Part shown: piece after piece, positions 33,752-44,834 of the stretch | How the letters are laid out: every line of letters starts with the position of its first letter | How positions within the stretch are numbered: position 1 is the stretch's first letter | Assembly (NCBI GenBank): GCA_029883105.1 | Contig: JAOUJT010000002.1 | Coordinates: forward strand, 1 to 58,817 | DNA: 58,817 bases | Origin: Gammaproteobacteria bacterium | GTDB taxonomy: Bacteria > Pseudomonadota > Gammaproteobacteria > Thiohalospirales > Thiohalospiraceae | Direction: 5' to 3' | Program-made: the position numbers and the translations under genes | Notes under the pieces: generated by a model | The model's database searches: none | The model's input: only the letters and a program-made list of their open reading frames with translations | What the model was told of the DNA's origin: nothing

Positions 33752-33985
33752 GGGAATCAAATAAATAAATCAAATCAGCAGATAAGAACTATCAGTTTGA
33801 CTAATAACTGTAAATCTTACAGTCTTTAACGCGCTGAAAGAAAAGAAAAAATATAGGCATTTAATAATATTGTCAGAACGACAGTTAAACTGGCGATAGT
33901 TGATCAGTATTTAATAAAGAAAATTGATTTATCAGGCGGGTAAAGGTATTCTGAGCCGCGTTTTTATTTTGGGAATCTAGGAGTT
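33752..33985. promoter_or_regulatory. AT-rich gap before tpiA with a perfect inverted repeat
   Basis: 234 bases, much richer in A and T than its neighbours, without a gene. ACTGTAA and TTACAGT (33807-33823, 3-base spacer) form a perfect palindrome of operator type, just after a TTGACT hexamer (33797-33802). This gap probably carries the tpiA-secG-leuU promoter, but I cannot assign hexamers with confidence. Confidence 0.45.
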
Positions 33986-34753
33986 ATGATGCGTCAACCT
34001 TTCGTTGCAGGGAACTGGAAGATGAACGGTTCCAAGCAGAGCATTAGTGCCTTGCTTGCAGGTATCAAGGGGGCCATGGCCTCTATTTCCAAGACTCAGG
34101 TGGTGGTTTGTCCGCCAGCTATTTATATTCCTGAAGTAGAAGCTTTATGTGCTGATAGTGCTGTAAAATATGGCGCTCAAGACGTAAGCTTCGAGCAGGC
34201 CGGAGCCTTTACGGGTGAGATTTCTGTCTCGATGTTGAAGGACTTTCATTGTGAATACGCCATTGTTGGCCACTCGGAGCGTCGCAGCATACATGGCGAG
34301 AGCGACGAACTTGTAGCAAAGAAGTTCGCTACGGCTCGCGCAGCCGGTATTACCCCCATCCTTTGTGTGGGTGAGTCTCTGCAAGAGCGAGAGTCCGGTA
34401 CGACAGAAGAAGTCGTCGCAAGGCAGTTGAACGCAGTGATCGATTTGCACGGTGTGGATGCCTTACAGGATTCGGTGATTGCCTATGAGCCGGTTTGGGC
34501 CATAGGTACGGGTAAAACCGCCAGCCCCGAACAGGCACAAGAAGTACATGCCTTTATTCGTAAGATGATTGCGGAAAAGAGTGCAGAAACTGCTGAAAAG
34601 GTTCAAATCCTCTACGGTGGTAGTGTTAAGGCAGATAATGCCGAACAATTGTTTTCCATGTCTGATATAGATGGTGGTCTTATCGGCGGTGCTTCACTGC
34701 AGGTAGAAGACTTTATGGCCATCTGTCGGGCTGGCGATGTATCCGTTAAGTAA
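33986..34753 (+). CDS. tpiA: Triosephosphate isomerase
   Basis: A 255-residue TIM-barrel enzyme interconverting dihydroxyacetone phosphate and glyceraldehyde-3-phosphate (glycolysis, gluconeogenesis, Calvin cycle). GNWKMNG holds the catalytic lysine, VGHSERR the histidine, AYEPVWAIGTG the glutamate, and LYGGSVK the phosphate site. Two adjacent ATG codons (33986, 33989) are possible starts; AGGAG lies 5-8 bases upstream. tpiA-secG-tRNA-Leu is a common gammaproteobacterial order. Confidence 0.97.
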   Translation: MMRQPFVAGNWKMNGSKQSISALLAGIKGAMASISKTQVVVCPPAIYIPEVEALCADSAVKYGAQDVSFEQAGAFTGEISVSMLKDFHCEYAIVGHSERRSIHGESDELVAKKFATARAAGITPILCVGESLQERESGTTEEVVARQLNAVIDLHGVDALQDSVIAYEPVWAIGTGKTASPEQAQEVHAFIRKMIAEKSAETAEKVQILYGGSVKADNAEQLFSMSDIDGGLIGGASLQVEDFMAICRAGDVSVK

Positions 34754-34768
34754 ACAAAGAGAATCGGA

Positions 34769-35134
34769 ATGTTAGAAACCATAGTTCTGGTTGTTCATGT
34801 ATTTGCAACTATTGCTCTAATTGTACTGGTCATGTTGCAGACCGGTAAGGGTGCGGAAGCTGGCGCGGCGTTTGGCGGTGGTGCATCTTCAACAGTATTT
34901 GGTAGTTCTGGTGCGGGTAGCTTTTTGTCCCGTACTACTGCGATACTGGCAACTGTATTTTTTGCAACAAGTCTCTCATTGGCTTATCTTTCCGGCAAGG
35001 AAGTAACTACCAAAAGTGTCACAGAGGTGGTAGCGCCGGTACAATCAGATAGCGACAGAGTGATGGGGCCAGCAGATGTACCTGCTGCACCAGTGGGCAA
35101 TAGCTCCGATGTCCCAACACCTGAAGGAAAGTAA
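34769..35134 (+). CDS. secG: Protein translocase subunit SecG
   Basis: A 121-residue inner-membrane subunit of the SecYEG channel. Two membrane helices (about 3-23 and 55-74) flank the conserved loop LQTGKGAEAGAAFGGGASSTVFGSSGAGSFLSR in sequence, with the hallmark G/A/S-rich run. A polar tail follows. It starts 15 bases after tpiA and is followed 9 bases after the stop by tRNA-Leu. Confidence 0.95.
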   Translation: MLETIVLVVHVFATIALIVLVMLQTGKGAEAGAAFGGGASSTVFGSSGAGSFLSRTTAILATVFFATSLSLAYLSGKEVTTKSVTEVVAPVQSDSDRVMGPADVPAAPVGNSSDVPTPEGK

Positions 35135-35143
35135 AGAACATGT

Positions 35144-35230
35144 GCCGAAGTGGTGAAATTGGTAGACACGCTACCTTGAGGGGGTAGTGGCTGTATAGTC
35201 GTGCCGGTTCGAGTCCGGCCTTCGGCACCA
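35144..35230 (+). tRNA. leuU: tRNA-Leu (anticodon GAG)
   Basis: An 87-base class II tRNA with encoded CCA. Acceptor arms GCCGAAG and CTTCGGC pair fully. The anticodon stem CTACC/GGTAG holds loop TTGAGGG, anticodon GAG at 35178-35180. A long variable arm (type II) follows, then GGTTCGAGTCC in the T arm. secG followed by leuU is as in E. coli. Confidence 0.96.
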
Positions 35231-35384
35231 TTTCTCTGTTTATGCAGGGAAAGCACGGAAGAAACAGATAAAGCATAAGCAGTCTTGAGGACTAAATCAG
35301 AAGTAGCCTGTGGTTTATTCCTAGTTGGTTCATGGTATGACTGACTCAAGGCTATAAAAAATATAAAGAGGGAGTGGTTTTCAA

Positions 35385-35741
35385 ATGTTGGAAAACTATT
35401 TACCAATACTGATCTTTCTCATCATTGGTTTCGGTCTCGCCGTTGTGTTGCTGGGACTGGGTTTCATATTGGGGCCACAAAGGCCTGATCAAGCTAAACG
35501 CTCTCCTTATGAATGCGGCTTCGAAGCCTTCGAAGATTCCCGTATGAAATTCGATGTTCGTTACTATCTCGTTGCCATCCTGTTTATCATCTTTGATCTT
35601 GAGATCGCCTTTCTCTTTCCCTGGGCGGTAGTACTTAAAGAGATCGGAATATTTGGTTATCTTGCCATGGTCCTTTTCCTTACGATCCTGGTTATTGGTT
35701 TCATTTATGAGTGGAAGAAGGGAGCCTTGGAATGGGAATAG
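35385..35741 (+). CDS. nuoA: NADH-quinone oxidoreductase subunit A
   Basis: A 118-residue membrane subunit of complex I with three helices. The loop [21 protein letters not shown] carries the conserved cysteine near the quinone site. It opens the 14-gene nuo operon, whose order A-N is complete here. GAGGGAG lies before the ATG. The next gene overlaps by 10 bases. Confidence 0.96.
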   Translation: MLENYLPILIFLIIGFGLAVVLLGLGFILGPQRPDQAKRSPYECGFEAFEDSRMKFDVRYYLVAILFIIFDLEIAFLFPWAVVLKEIGIFGYLAMVLFLTILVIGFIYEWKKGALEWE

Positions 35742-36211
35742 AGGGTGTCTTTGAAGAAGGCGTAGTAACTACGTCACTGGACAAACTCATTAACTGGGGG
35801 CGTACCGGTTCCCTGTGGCCCATGTCGTTCGGGCTTGCTTGTTGTGCGGTAGAGATGATGCACGCCGTTGCTTCGCGCTACGATATAGACCGTTTTGGTA
35901 GTGGTGTTTTTCGTGCCAGTCCCAGGCAGTCCGATGTGATGATCGTTGCCGGTACTCTGGTGAATAAGATGGCTCCAGCATTGCGTAAGGTCTATGACCA
36001 AATGGCAGAGCCTCGTTGGGTTATTTCTATGGGTTCATGTGCCAATGGTGGTGGCTACTATCACTATTCCTATTCGGTGGTGCGTGGTTGTGACCGTATT
36101 GTGCCGGTAGATGTGTATGTGCCAGGTTGTCCTCCTACTGCAGAGGCACTGCTTTATGGCTTTATACAGTTGCGTAATAAGATAAAACGCACTAACACCA
36201 TCGCAAGGTAA
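35732..36211 (+). CDS. nuoB: NADH-quinone oxidoreductase subunit B
   Basis: A 159-residue peripheral subunit carrying the terminal 4Fe-4S cluster N2, which hands electrons to quinone. The ligands are in [17 protein letters not shown] and PGCPPT. I chose the ATG at 35732 ([15 protein letters not shown]), the usual start; an earlier frame lies within nuoA. Confidence 0.96.
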   Translation: MGIEGVFEEGVVTTSLDKLINWGRTGSLWPMSFGLACCAVEMMHAVASRYDIDRFGSGVFRASPRQSDVMIVAGTLVNKMAPALRKVYDQMAEPRWVISMGSCANGGGYYHYSYSVVRGCDRIVPVDVYVPGCPPTAEALLYGFIQLRNKIKRTNTIAR

Positions 36212-36225
36212 ATGAGAGCGAAACG

Positions 36226-36828
36226 ATGTCCATACAGGTACTAGTCAAACAAATAGAACAACGCCTCTCTGGTATGGGAATCAACACCGAGCTTGCACTG
36301 GGTGAGGTGACTATTCAAGTACCGCGTGACAAGCTCATAGATGTCTGTACACGCTTGCGTGATGATACAGAATTGGGCTTTGAACAGCTCATTGATCTAT
36401 GTGGTGTTGATTACTCTGAGTATGGAGACGGCACATGGCAGGGTGATCGTTTCGCCGTGGTATATCATCTGCTTTCTATTAGTAACAATCATCGTATACG
36501 TGTACGTACCTTCCTTGATGATGAATTTCCTCTACTTACATCAGTCATCGATGTATGGGCTGCAGCCAATTGGTTTGAGCGTGAGGCCTTTGATCTCTAC
36601 GGTATTATTTTTGAGGGCCATCCTGACTTACGTCGTATTCTTACCGATTATGGTTTTGTTGGTCATCCATTTCGCAAGGATTTTCCTCTCTCCGGTAATG
36701 TGGAAATGCGCTACGATGAGGAAAAGAAGCGCGTTATCTATGAGCCCGTGAGTATCGAACCTCGTATCAATGTTCCTCGCATCATTCGTGATGATCATCG
36801 TTATGAAAAAGTAGAGAGTGGGGAATAA
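36226..36828 (+). CDS. nuoC: NADH-quinone oxidoreductase subunit C
   Basis: A 200-residue peripheral-arm subunit (30 kDa type). The signature is [20 protein letters not shown] with [18 protein letters not shown] following. It is separate from nuoD, unlike the fused NuoCD of E. coli. Confidence 0.96.
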   Translation: MSIQVLVKQIEQRLSGMGINTELALGEVTIQVPRDKLIDVCTRLRDDTELGFEQLIDLCGVDYSEYGDGTWQGDRFAVVYHLLSISNNHRIRVRTFLDDEFPLLTSVIDVWAAANWFEREAFDLYGIIFEGHPDLRRILTDYGFVGHPFRKDFPLSGNVEMRYDEEKKRVIYEPVSIEPRINVPRIIRDDHRYEKVESGE

Positions 36829-36830
36829 GC

Positions 36831-38084
36831 ATGGCGGAGATTAACAGCTATACCATTAACTTTGGTCCCCAGCACCCTGCGGCACACGGAGTATTGCGTT
36901 TGGTGCTGGAGATGGAAGGCGAAGTGATTTTACGCGCCGACCCGCACATTGGATTGCTACACCGGGCCACAGAAAAGCTCGCCGAGACCAAGCCCTATAA
37001 TCAAAACATTCCCTACATGGACCGTCTTGATTACGTTTCCATGATGTGTAATGAACACGCCTACGTGATGTCTCTAGAGAAGATGCTGGGTGTAAAGGTG
37101 CCTATCCGAGCACAATACATCCGGGTTATGTTCGACGAAATCACTCGAATTCTGAATCACCTGTTGCAGTTGGGCACTCACGCGATGGATGTGGGGGCGA
37201 TGACAGTCTTCTTTTACACCTTCCGTGAGCGCGAAGATTTAATGGATGCCTATGAAGCCGTTTCAGGTGCACGTTTGCACGCGGCTTATTATCGTGTTGG
37301 TGGCGTTTACCGTGATCTGCCTGAAAGCATGCCCAAATACGAAGAGTCCAAGTGGCATAACAGTAAAGATGTGAAAGGTTTGAATAGTAACCGTCATGGT
37401 TCCTTGTTGGACTTCCTTGAAGATTTTACTGAACGTTTCCCCGGTCTTATCGATGAATATGAAACTCTGCTGACTGATAACCGTATCTGGAAACAGCGTA
37501 CCGTCGATATCGCTATCGTCAGTCCAGAGCGTGCCTTGCAGCTAGGTTTCAGTGGTCCCATGTTACGTGGTTCGGGTATCGAATGGGATTTACGTAAGAA
37601 GCAGCCGTACGAAGTTTATGACAAAATGGATTTTGATATTGCCGTTGGTACCAATGGTGACTGCTATGACCGTTATCTGATACGCATCGAAGAGATGCGT
37701 CAATCGAATCGTATAATTAAACAGTGTATCGACTGGCTGCGGAAGAATCCGGGTTCGGTAATGGTGGATGAACATAAGATTGCTCCACCAAAGCGTGAAG
37801 AAATGAAGGGGGATATGGAATCCCTTATCCATCACTTCAAGCTGTTTACGGAAGGTTATACGGTGCCGGCTGGTGAAGCCTATGCAGCAGTAGAACATCC
37901 CAAGGGTGAGTTTGGTGTTTATATGATGTCCGATGGTGCCAATAAGCCTTATCGCCTGAAGATTCGCGCACCAGGTTTTGCCCACTTATCTGCACTGGAT
38001 GAAATGAGCCGTGGTCATATGTTGGCCGATGTGGTTGCCATCATCGGTACCCAGGATATTGTGTTTGGGGAGATAGATCGTTGA
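36831..38084 (+). CDS. nuoD: NADH-quinone oxidoreductase subunit D
   Basis: A 417-residue subunit (49 kDa type) that forms the quinone pocket with Nuo[19 protein letters not shown] at the start, [11 protein letters not shown], and the C-terminal [18 protein letters not shown] are family hallmarks. It begins 2 bases after the nuoC stop and overlaps the nuoE start. Confidence 0.97.
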   Translation: MAEINSYTINFGPQHPAAHGVLRLVLEMEGEVILRADPHIGLLHRATEKLAETKPYNQNIPYMDRLDYVSMMCNEHAYVMSLEKMLGVKVPIRAQYIRVMFDEITRILNHLLQLGTHAMDVGAMTVFFYTFREREDLMDAYEAVSGARLHAAYYRVGGVYRDLPESMPKYEESKWHNSKDVKGLNSNRHGSLLDFLEDFTERFPGLIDEYETLLTDNRIWKQRTVDIAIVSPERALQLGFSGPMLRGSGIEWDLRKKQPYEVYDKMDFDIAVGTNGDCYDRYLIRIEEMRQSNRIIKQCIDWLRKNPGSVMVDEHKIAPPKREEMKGDMESLIHHFKLFTEGYTVPAGEAYAAVEHPKGEFGVYMMSDGANKPYRLKIRAPGFAHLSALDEMSRGHMLADVVAIIGTQDIVFGEIDR

Positions 38085-38578
38085 GTTCAGATAAGAAAAT
38101 AAATCTCCTTAATACTGAATCTCGTGCTGAGATTGATAAGTGGGTTGCCAAGTATCCACAAGGCCAACAACAATCTGCACTGATGTCTGCGCTGCGCATA
38201 GCTCAGGATCAAAACGGCGGCTGGTTGACTGATGCCTTGATGGATGCCATTGCTGAATATCTGCAGTTAGACCCGATAGCGGTCTATGAGGTGGCAACCT
38301 TTTATTCCATGTATGAATTACAACCCGTGGGTAAACACAAGATATGTGTTTGCACCAATATCTCCTGTCAGTTATGTGGTTCGGATGATGTGGTAGCGCA
38401 TCTAAAGAAGCGTCTGCGTATAGGTTTTGGTGATACCACTATTGACGGGCGTTTTACCCTCAAGGAAGTGGAATGCCTGGGTGCCTGTAGTGGAGCACCT
38501 ATGCTGCAGGTAGGTAACGATTATTATGAGAACCTGACACCGGATAAGTTGGACGAATTACTCGAGAAGTTAGACTAA
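38081..38578 (+). CDS. nuoE: NADH-quinone oxidoreductase subunit E
   Basis: A 165-residue thioredoxin-like subunit with the 2Fe-2S cluster N1a. Ligands: CTNISC and CLGACSGAP. The start is TTG at 38081, overlapping the nuoD stop by 4 bases, which implies translational coupling. Confidence 0.95.
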   Translation: MSSDKKINLLNTESRAEIDKWVAKYPQGQQQSALMSALRIAQDQNGGWLTDALMDAIAEYLQLDPIAVYEVATFYSMYELQPVGKHKICVCTNISCQLCGSDDVVAHLKKRLRIGFGDTTIDGRFTLKEVECLGACSGAPMLQVGNDYYENLTPDKLDELLEKLD

Positions 38579-38609
38579 ACCGCTTATAAACCAGAGAGTA
38601 GGAAGAACA

Positions 38610-39875
38610 ATGGCAAACGAAGTCTGTTTCCGAAATATGCATCTCGACAAGCCCTGGACCATGGAGTCTTATGAGGGCAATGGCGGTTATGAGATGTGGA
38701 AAAAGATCCTCAAGGAAAAGACTCCGCCAGAAGAGATCATCGAGAAACTTAAGATCTCTGTTCTTCGAGGCCGTGGTGGTGCGGGTTTTCCTACCGGTTT
38801 GAAATGGAGTTTTATGCCCCGTAATGCCCCTGGTGATAAATTTATTGTTTGTAATTCTGATGAGGGTGAACCCGGCACCTGTAAGGATCGCGACATCCTG
38901 CGCTTCAATCCCCACCAGCTGGTCGAGGGGATGGCAATTGCGGCCTACACCTTAGGTGCCACACGTGGGTATAACTATATCCGTGGTGAATTCTGGGAAC
39001 CCTATGAGCGCTTTGAAGCTGCCCTGGAAGAGGCCTATAAGGCTGGCCTGTTAGGCAAGAATATTATGGGTGCCGGTGTAGATGTGGATCTCTATTCCCA
39101 TCTCGGTGCCGGTGCCTATGTGTGTGGCGAAGAGACCGCACTGCTGGAATCGCTGGAAGGCAAGAAGGGCCAGCCACGTTTCAAGCCTCCTTTCCCTGCC
39201 AGCTTTGGCCTTTATGGTCGACCCACAACGATTAATAATACCGAGACACTGGCATCAGTACCTGTGATTCTGAAAAACGGTGGAGAATGGTTTCTCGAAT
39301 TGGGTAAGCCCAATAATGGTGGTTCTAAATTATTTAGTGTTTCCGGGCACGTTAACAATCCTGGCAACTTCGAAGTGCCCATGGGCACGCCGTTTTCGGA
39401 GCTATTGGAAATGGCCGGTGGTGTACGTAATGGTCATAAACTAAAGGCCGTCATACCTGGTGGTTCGTCTACACCGATATTGCCTGCAGATGTGATGATG
39501 GATGTGACGATGGATTATGATTCCATCGCCAAGGCAGGTTCTATGCTGGGTGCAGGTTCCGTCATTGTCATGGATGAGACCACCTGTATGGTGCGTTCGC
39601 TGGCACGCATCGCCCACTTCTATTATGAAGAGTCGTGTGGTCAATGTACCCCATGTCGTGAAGGTACAGGATGGTTATCCCGTGTAGTAAACAGAATTGA
39701 AAATGGTCAGGGTAGTCAGGAAGACCTTGATCTACTGGATGGTGTTGCAGAAAGAATTATGGGCAATACTATTTGCGCATTGGGTGATGCTGCGGCAATG
39801 CCGGTGCGAAGTTTCCTGAAACATTTTCGTGAAGAGTTCCAGTACCATATCGATCACAAGCAGTGCATGGTTTGA
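38610..39875 (+). CDS. nuoF: NADH-quinone oxidoreductase subunit F
   Basis: A 421-residue subunit that oxidises NADH with FMN and carries cluster N3. [13 protein letters not shown] is the NADH site, [19 protein letters not shown] the FMN site, and [12 protein letters not shown] with a later cysteine near GNTICALGD the 4Fe-4S ligands. NADH use, rather than F420 or ferredoxin input, is indicated. Confidence 0.97.
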   Translation: MANEVCFRNMHLDKPWTMESYEGNGGYEMWKKILKEKTPPEEIIEKLKISVLRGRGGAGFPTGLKWSFMPRNAPGDKFIVCNSDEGEPGTCKDRDILRFNPHQLVEGMAIAAYTLGATRGYNYIRGEFWEPYERFEAALEEAYKAGLLGKNIMGAGVDVDLYSHLGAGAYVCGEETALLESLEGKKGQPRFKPPFPASFGLYGRPTTINNTETLASVPVILKNGGEWFLELGKPNNGGSKLFSVSGHVNNPGNFEVPMGTPFSELLEMAGGVRNGHKLKAVIPGGSSTPILPADVMMDVTMDYDSIAKAGSMLGAGSVIVMDETTCMVRSLARIAHFYYEESCGQCTPCREGTGWLSRVVNRIENGQGSQEDLDLLDGVAERIMGNTICALGDAAAMPVRSFLKHFREEFQYHIDHKQCMV

Positions 39876-39925
39876 TGGATCGGTCTGGTTTGGCCCAGAA
39901 CACAACATAATAAACGAGATATACG

Positions 39926-42289
39926 ATGGTAAACATCGAGATAAATGGAATAGCAATACAGGCACGTGATGGTGTTATGTTGATCGAGGCTGCCGATGAG
40001 GCAGGGATCCGCGTCCCTCGTTTTTGCTATCATAAAAAGCTCTCTGTCGCTGCTAACTGTCGTATGTGTTTGGTCGAGGTCGAAAAAGCCCCCAAACCGA
40101 TGCCCGCCTGCGCCACTCCGGTGACCGAAGGCATGGTGGTGTTCACCAAATCGAAGAAGGCTTTGGCGGCTCAAAAGGCGGTGATGGAGTTTCTCCTTAT
40201 CAATCATCCGCTGGACTGTCCTATTTGTGACCAGGGTGGCGAGTGCGATTTGCAGGAGATGGCGCTGGGTTATGGTCAAGATATATCGCGCTTTAGTGAA
40301 AGCAAACGCGTGGTCTCGGCGAAGAACATCGGCCCACTGATTGCCACCGACATGACCCGTTGCATCCACTGCACCCGTTGTGTACGTTTTGGCCAGGAAG
40401 TCGCTGGTATACGTGAGATGGGAGCCACAGGTCGCGGTGAGCATACCGAGATCGGTACCTATATAGAAAAGAGTATCAGCTCCGAGGTATCGGCAAACAT
40501 TATCGATCTTTGCCCGGTTGGTGCCCTGACCTCCAAACCATTCCGCTATTCCGCCCGTCCCTGGGAGCTGAATGATCGCCCTGCGGTAGCACCACATGAC
40601 TGTCTTGGCTCCAATATCTTTGTTCAGACCCGCCGCAGTGAAGTAATGCGTGTGTTGCCGCGTGAGAATGATGAGATCAATGAAGTATGGTTGTCGGATC
40701 GTGATCGTTTCAGTTATCTGGCGGTGAATAGTCAGCAGCGCCTGAGCGTACCGATGATTAAGGTCAACGGTAAGTGGGAAGAGACTGACTGGAATACCGC
40801 ACTGGAATTTACCAAGAAGCGTTTGACCGAGGCAATGTCCGATGATGGCAACAATCTAGCCACTCTAATATCTCCTAATGCCACGGTAGAGGAGATGTTC
40901 CTGGCGCAAAAACTGGCACGCAGTCTGGGCAGTAACAATATTGATCACCGTTTACGTCAATCTGATTTTAGTGACCAGGCACTGGCTCCTGCATACCCGT
41001 CATTGGGTATGCCAATCAAGGAGCTAGAGTCTGTTGATGCGGCCTTGTTAATTGGCTGCAATGTACGCAAGGAACAACCGCTGGCGGCGATTCGTCTGCG
41101 TAAGGCTGCCATGCATGGTGCCAAGGTGATGGCGATCAATCCTGTTGATTACGGTTTCAACTTTCCTCTGAGTGAGATGGAGCTGGGTTCCACCACGGTT
41201 ATGGTCAAACAGCTGGCTGGTGTCGCCAAGGCCTTATTAAAGTTAAAGGGTGAGCAGGGACCTGCTGAGCTGGATAGGTTGTTTGCCAATATTGACAGTA
41301 ACGATATCCAATTGGCTATGGCAGAGCATCTGCACAGCGCCGATAAGGCAGTTGTGTTGATGGGCAATCTGACACAAAGCTGTGCTCAGTATGCGGATAT
41401 ACGTGCCCTGGCCAGTTTGTTGTCAAACCTGTCCGCAGCCAGCCTGGGTCAATTTACCGATGGTGCCAACGCCGCAGGTGGCTGGTTATCTGGAGCCATT
41501 CCTCATCGTTTAGCCGCCGCAGCACAAGACTGTAGTGGTATGAATGTTACCGAGAGCCTAGAACAAGTCCGCAAGGCCTATCTGCTCATTGGCCTGGAGC
41601 CCGAGCTGGATATCAACAATGCGGCACGTACTCGTGCCGCACTGCAAGCGTCCGAATGTGTCATTAGTCTGAGCAGTTTTGATAGTGACGCATTGCGTGA
41701 GCAGAGTGATGTGTTGTTGCCTATCGCTGCCTTTACGGAAACCTCGGGCACCTATGTGAACTGTGAAGGTAAGTGGCAGAGCTTTGCTGGTGCGGTTCAG
41801 CCGTCGGGTGAAGCTAGGCCTGCATGGAAGATACTGCGTGTTCTGGGTAACTTCTTCGAACTATCTGGTTTTGACTATGTGAGTTCAGAGGAGGTTAGGG
41901 ATGAATTGCACAGCGCATGTGCTGACATTCCTGCAGATAAGTTTAGCCAGGTGGCATATCCTTCCGGTTTGAGTGATGACGCTCCACTGCAACGTCTGGG
42001 TGAAATATCCATCTATGCTGTGGATGCTTATACCCGTCGCAGTGAGGCATTACAAAATACTATAGATGCCATGTCTGTGGTGGCCAGGATGAATTCACAA
42101 CTTGCCTCCAGCCATGGTATACAAACCGGCGATAAGATTATTGCTCGTCAGGGGGAGGCTTCAGCCATGCTGATCGTTGAGATCGATGAGCGGGTTGCTG
42201 ATGCTTGTGTGGTGATACCTGCGGGTGTGCAGCAGACCGCTGACTTGGGCGAAAACTTTGCCTCGGTCTCGCTGACCAAGAACGGATAA
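39926..42289 (+). CDS. nuoG: NADH-quinone oxidoreductase subunit G
   Basis: A 787-residue electron-wire subunit. N-terminal ferredoxin domain: FCYHKKLSVAANCRMCLVEV region and a later cysteine (2Fe-2S). HPLDCPICDQGGECDLQ is the histidine-cysteine 4Fe-4S site, and CIHCTRCVRF plus DLCPVGAL the next cluster. The rest is a molybdopterin-oxidoreductase-like domain with no cofactor role. The extra cysteines of cluster N7 seen in E. coli appear absent (only one cysteine in that region). Confidence 0.96.
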   Translation: MVNIEINGIAIQARDGVMLIEAADEAGIRVPRFCYHKKLSVAANCRMCLVEVEKAPKPMPACATPVTEGMVVFTKSKKALAAQKAVMEFLLINHPLDCPICDQGGECDLQEMALGYGQDISRFSESKRVVSAKNIGPLIATDMTRCIHCTRCVRFGQEVAGIREMGATGRGEHTEIGTYIEKSISSEVSANIIDLCPVGALTSKPFRYSARPWELNDRPAVAPHDCLGSNIFVQTRRSEVMRVLPRENDEINEVWLSDRDRFSYLAVNSQQRLSVPMIKVNGKWEETDWNTALEFTKKRLTEAMSDDGNNLATLISPNATVEEMFLAQKLARSLGSNNIDHRLRQSDFSDQALAPAYPSLGMPIKELESVDAALLIGCNVRKEQPLAAIRLRKAAMHGAKVMAINPVDYGFNFPLSEMELGSTTVMVKQLAGVAKALLKLKGEQGPAELDRLFANIDSNDIQLAMAEHLHSADKAVVLMGNLTQSCAQYADIRALASLLSNLSAASLGQFTDGANAAGGWLSGAIPHRLAAAAQDCSGMNVTESLEQVRKAYLLIGLEPELDINNAARTRAALQASECVISLSSFDSDALREQSDVLLPIAAFTETSGTYVNCEGKWQSFAGAVQPSGEARPAWKILRVLGNFFELSGFDYVSSEEVRDELHSACADIPADKFSQVAYPSGLSDDAPLQRLGEISIYAVDAYTRRSEALQNTIDAMSVVARMNSQLASSHGIQTGDKIIARQGEASAMLIVEIDERVADACVVIPAGVQQTADLGENFASVSLTKNG

Positions 42290-42306
42290 TAAAGGGTGAT
42301 ATGTAA

Positions 42307-43359
42307 ATGATTGAGTTCATTTCAAGTTGGGGCTTACCGGCGGGATTGGAAACGCTGATCATCATCCTGGTGAAGATCATTGCCATCTTGGTACCACTGC
42401 TTATAGCTGTTGCCTATTACACCTTTGCGGAACGAAAGATCCTGAACTATTTTCATTGTCGTGTAGGTCCACTGCATGTGGGGCCCCGAGGGTGGCTGAC
42501 GCCCATTGCTGACGCCATCAAGATGATGTTCAAAGAGATCATCATCCCTTCTGGAGCGAACCGTACACTGTTTCTGCTGAGTCCGATTTTAGCCTTCGGA
42601 CCAGCTATTGCCGCTTGGGCGGTGATCCCGTTTGATGCTGAACTCTACCTGGCCGATACAAATGCAGCACTGTTGTATGTGTTGGCACTTACCTCGTTCA
42701 GTGTTTACGGCATTATTCTCGCAGGTTGGGCCTCTAACTCAAAGTATCCATTTCTGGGCGCGATGCGTTCTGCGGCACAGGTCGTCTCCTATGAACTGGC
42801 TATGGGTTTTGCTTTGGTTGGTGTGATTATGGCCGCACACAGTTTGAATCTGAGGGAAATTGTTAACGCCCAGCAGGGTGGTTTCTGGATGTGGTTCTGG
42901 TTGCCACTATTACCCTTGTTTGTCATCTACTTTATCTCTGGTTTGGCAGAGACCAACCGTCCCCCATTTGACCTGGCAGAAGGTGAATCCGAGATTGTTG
43001 CGGGCTACCAGGTTGAGTATTCTGGTTTCGGTTTTGGTCTGTTCTTCATGGCCGAATACGCCAATATGATTTTAATTTCCATGCTGACTGCATTGATGTT
43101 TCTGGGCGGCTGGTTATCACCCTTTGAAGGTATCCCAAATCTGGAAGAGTGGTTCGCATGGGTGCCGGGTACCGTTTGGTTGTTGCTTAAGACAGCGTTC
43201 TTTATGCTGTTGTTCCTGTGGGTGCGTGCCACCTTCCCTCGTTATCGCTATGATCAGCTGATGCGCCTGGGTTGGAAGATATTAATCCCGATTACTATCG
43301 CCTGGCTGATCATACTTGGCGGGGCCATCGTCGCCGGTCTCGGTCCCTGGTTTGATTAA
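42307..43359 (+). CDS. nuoH: NADH-quinone oxidoreductase subunit H
   Basis: A 350-residue membrane subunit with about eight helices that links the quinone cavity to the proton channels. [15 protein letters not shown] and [20 protein letters not shown] are the diagnostic acidic loops. Confidence 0.97.
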   Translation: MIEFISSWGLPAGLETLIIILVKIIAILVPLLIAVAYYTFAERKILNYFHCRVGPLHVGPRGWLTPIADAIKMMFKEIIIPSGANRTLFLLSPILAFGPAIAAWAVIPFDAELYLADTNAALLYVLALTSFSVYGIILAGWASNSKYPFLGAMRSAAQVVSYELAMGFALVGVIMAAHSLNLREIVNAQQGGFWMWFWLPLLPLFVIYFISGLAETNRPPFDLAEGESEIVAGYQVEYSGFGFGLFFMAEYANMILISMLTALMFLGGWLSPFEGIPNLEEWFAWVPGTVWLLLKTAFFMLLFLWVRATFPRYRYDQLMRLGWKILIPITIAWLIILGGAIVAGLGPWFD

Positions 43360-43383
43360 GGGTAGAGGCAAGGAGATAGAGAT

Positions 43384-43872
43384 ATGAATACATTAGGACG
43401 TTTTATTAAGAGCCTGTTTTTGCTGGAACTGTTGCGCGGCATGCGTTTGACGGGTCGTTACCTGATCGGTAAAAAGATCACGATTATCTATCCAGACGAG
43501 AAAACACCACAGTCCAATCGTTTTCGTGGACAGCATGCATTGCGCCGTTATCCTAATGGCGAAGAACGTTGCATTGCCTGTAAGTTATGTGAAGCGGTAT
43601 GTCCGGCACTGGCGATCACCATCGAATCTGAAGAACGTGAGGATGGTTCACGCCGTACCACGCGTTATGACATTGATCTTACCAAGTGTATCTTCTGCGG
43701 TTTTTGTGAAGAGTCTTGTCCGGTCGATTCCATTGTTGAGACACGTAATTTTGAATACCATGGTGAAAAGCGTGGTGATTTGCTGATGACAAAAGAAAAG
43801 TTGTTGGCCCTAGGGGATAAGTACGAACAAGAGATTGCGGCCGATCGTGCTGAAGATGCGGCGTTTCGTTAG
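43384..43872 (+). CDS. nuoI: NADH-quinone oxidoreductase subunit I
   Basis: A 162-residue subunit with two 4Fe-4S clusters (N6a, N6b): [12 protein letters not shown] and [12 protein letters not shown]. An amphipathic N-terminal helix ([17 protein letters not shown]) lies on the membrane. Confidence 0.97.
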   Translation: MNTLGRFIKSLFLLELLRGMRLTGRYLIGKKITIIYPDEKTPQSNRFRGQHALRRYPNGEERCIACKLCEAVCPALAITIESEEREDGSRRTTRYDIDLTKCIFCGFCEESCPVDSIVETRNFEYHGEKRGDLLMTKEKLLALGDKYEQEIAADRAEDAAFR

Positions 43873-43894
43873 AATTTCCAGACAGGTATGAACT

Positions 43895-44491
43895 ATGGGT
43901 TTTGAACAGATCGTCTTTTATGTTTTTTCTGCAACATTACTGTTTGCAGGGACTATGGTGATTACCGTACGTAACCCGGTGCATGCCGCGATGTTTCTGG
44001 TATTGGCATTTTTCTCCAGTTCCGCTCTGTGGCTTTTGCTTGAGGCAGAGTTCCTGGCCATCGTACTGGTATTGGTTTATGTCGGTGCAGTTATGGTGTT
44101 ATTCCTGTTTGTGGTGATGATGCTGGATATCAATCTGATTCCACTAAGGGAGGGTTTCATGCGGTACCTACCCGTTGGTGTCATGATCGCACTGGTGGTC
44201 ATCGCTATGATGGCCTACGTTGTAGGCTCTGAGTTTTCCGGCCATTCTATTCCAGCGCGTCATGGTGCGGACTACAATAATATCGCTGAGCTAGGCCGTA
44301 TTCTCTATACCGATTATGTATACCCATTTGAGTTGGCGGCAGTTATTTTGTTAGTAGCCATTATCGCGGCAATCTCCCTGACCCTACGTCGTCGTCCGAT
44401 GGTTAAGCACCAGGATCCTGATGCTCAGGTCAAAGTGAAAAAAGAAGATCGCCTGCGTGTGGTGAAAATGGACGCAGAAAAGAACAATTAA
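43895..44491 (+). CDS. nuoJ: NADH-quinone oxidoreductase subunit J
   Basis: A 198-residue membrane subunit with five helices. NPVHAAMFLVLAFFSS and VLVYVGAVMVLFLFVVMML are typical, the latter including the pi-bulge helix. A charged C-terminal tail follows. Confidence 0.95.
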   Translation: MGFEQIVFYVFSATLLFAGTMVITVRNPVHAAMFLVLAFFSSSALWLLLEAEFLAIVLVLVYVGAVMVLFLFVVMMLDINLIPLREGFMRYLPVGVMIALVVIAMMAYVVGSEFSGHSIPARHGADYNNIAELGRILYTDYVYPFELAAVILLVAIIAAISLTLRRRPMVKHQDPDAQVKVKKEDRLRVVKMDAEKNN

Positions 44492-44524
44492 GAAAACGAC
44501 TGATGATAGTAATAGGACACAGTT

Positions 44525-44830
44525 ATGATTGAGTTATCCAGCTATTTGATAGTAAGCGCCATACTCTTTGCCCTTAGCATGGCCGGGATCTTCATCAATC
44601 GAAAAAATATGATTATTTTGTTGATGTCTATCGAGTTGATGCTACTGGCAGTCAATATCAATTTTGTTGCCTTCTCTTATTATTTAGGTGACACCGCAGG
44701 GCAGGTGTTTGTTTTCTTCATACTCACAGTCGCCGCTGCAGAGGCCGCCATCGGTTTGGCGATTTTGGTGGTGTTGTTCAGAAACCGCCGTACGATTAAT
44801 GTTCAAGACATGGATTCTTTGAAGGGGTAG
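44525..44830 (+). CDS. nuoK: NADH-quinone oxidoreductase subunit K
   Basis: A 101-residue, three-helix subunit. The conserved membrane glutamates are in [12 protein letters not shown] and [11 protein letters not shown]. Length is standard for NuoK. Confidence 0.96.
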   Translation: MIELSSYLIVSAILFALSMAGIFINRKNMIILLMSIELMLLAVNINFVAFSYYLGDTAGQVFVFFILTVAAAEAAIGLAILVVLFRNRRTINVQDMDSLKG

Positions 44831-44834
44831 GCCA

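Noticed and set aside
35019-35276. Open frame on the minus strand over tRNA-Leu (KAGLEPAR)
   Set aside because: It is the antisense translation of a tRNA and overlaps secG; no ribosome site or homologue is evident.
35231-35384. Search for a separate nuo promoter after tRNA-Leu
   Set aside because: Several AT-rich hexamers occur but none pair at a 16-18 base spacing well enough to call.
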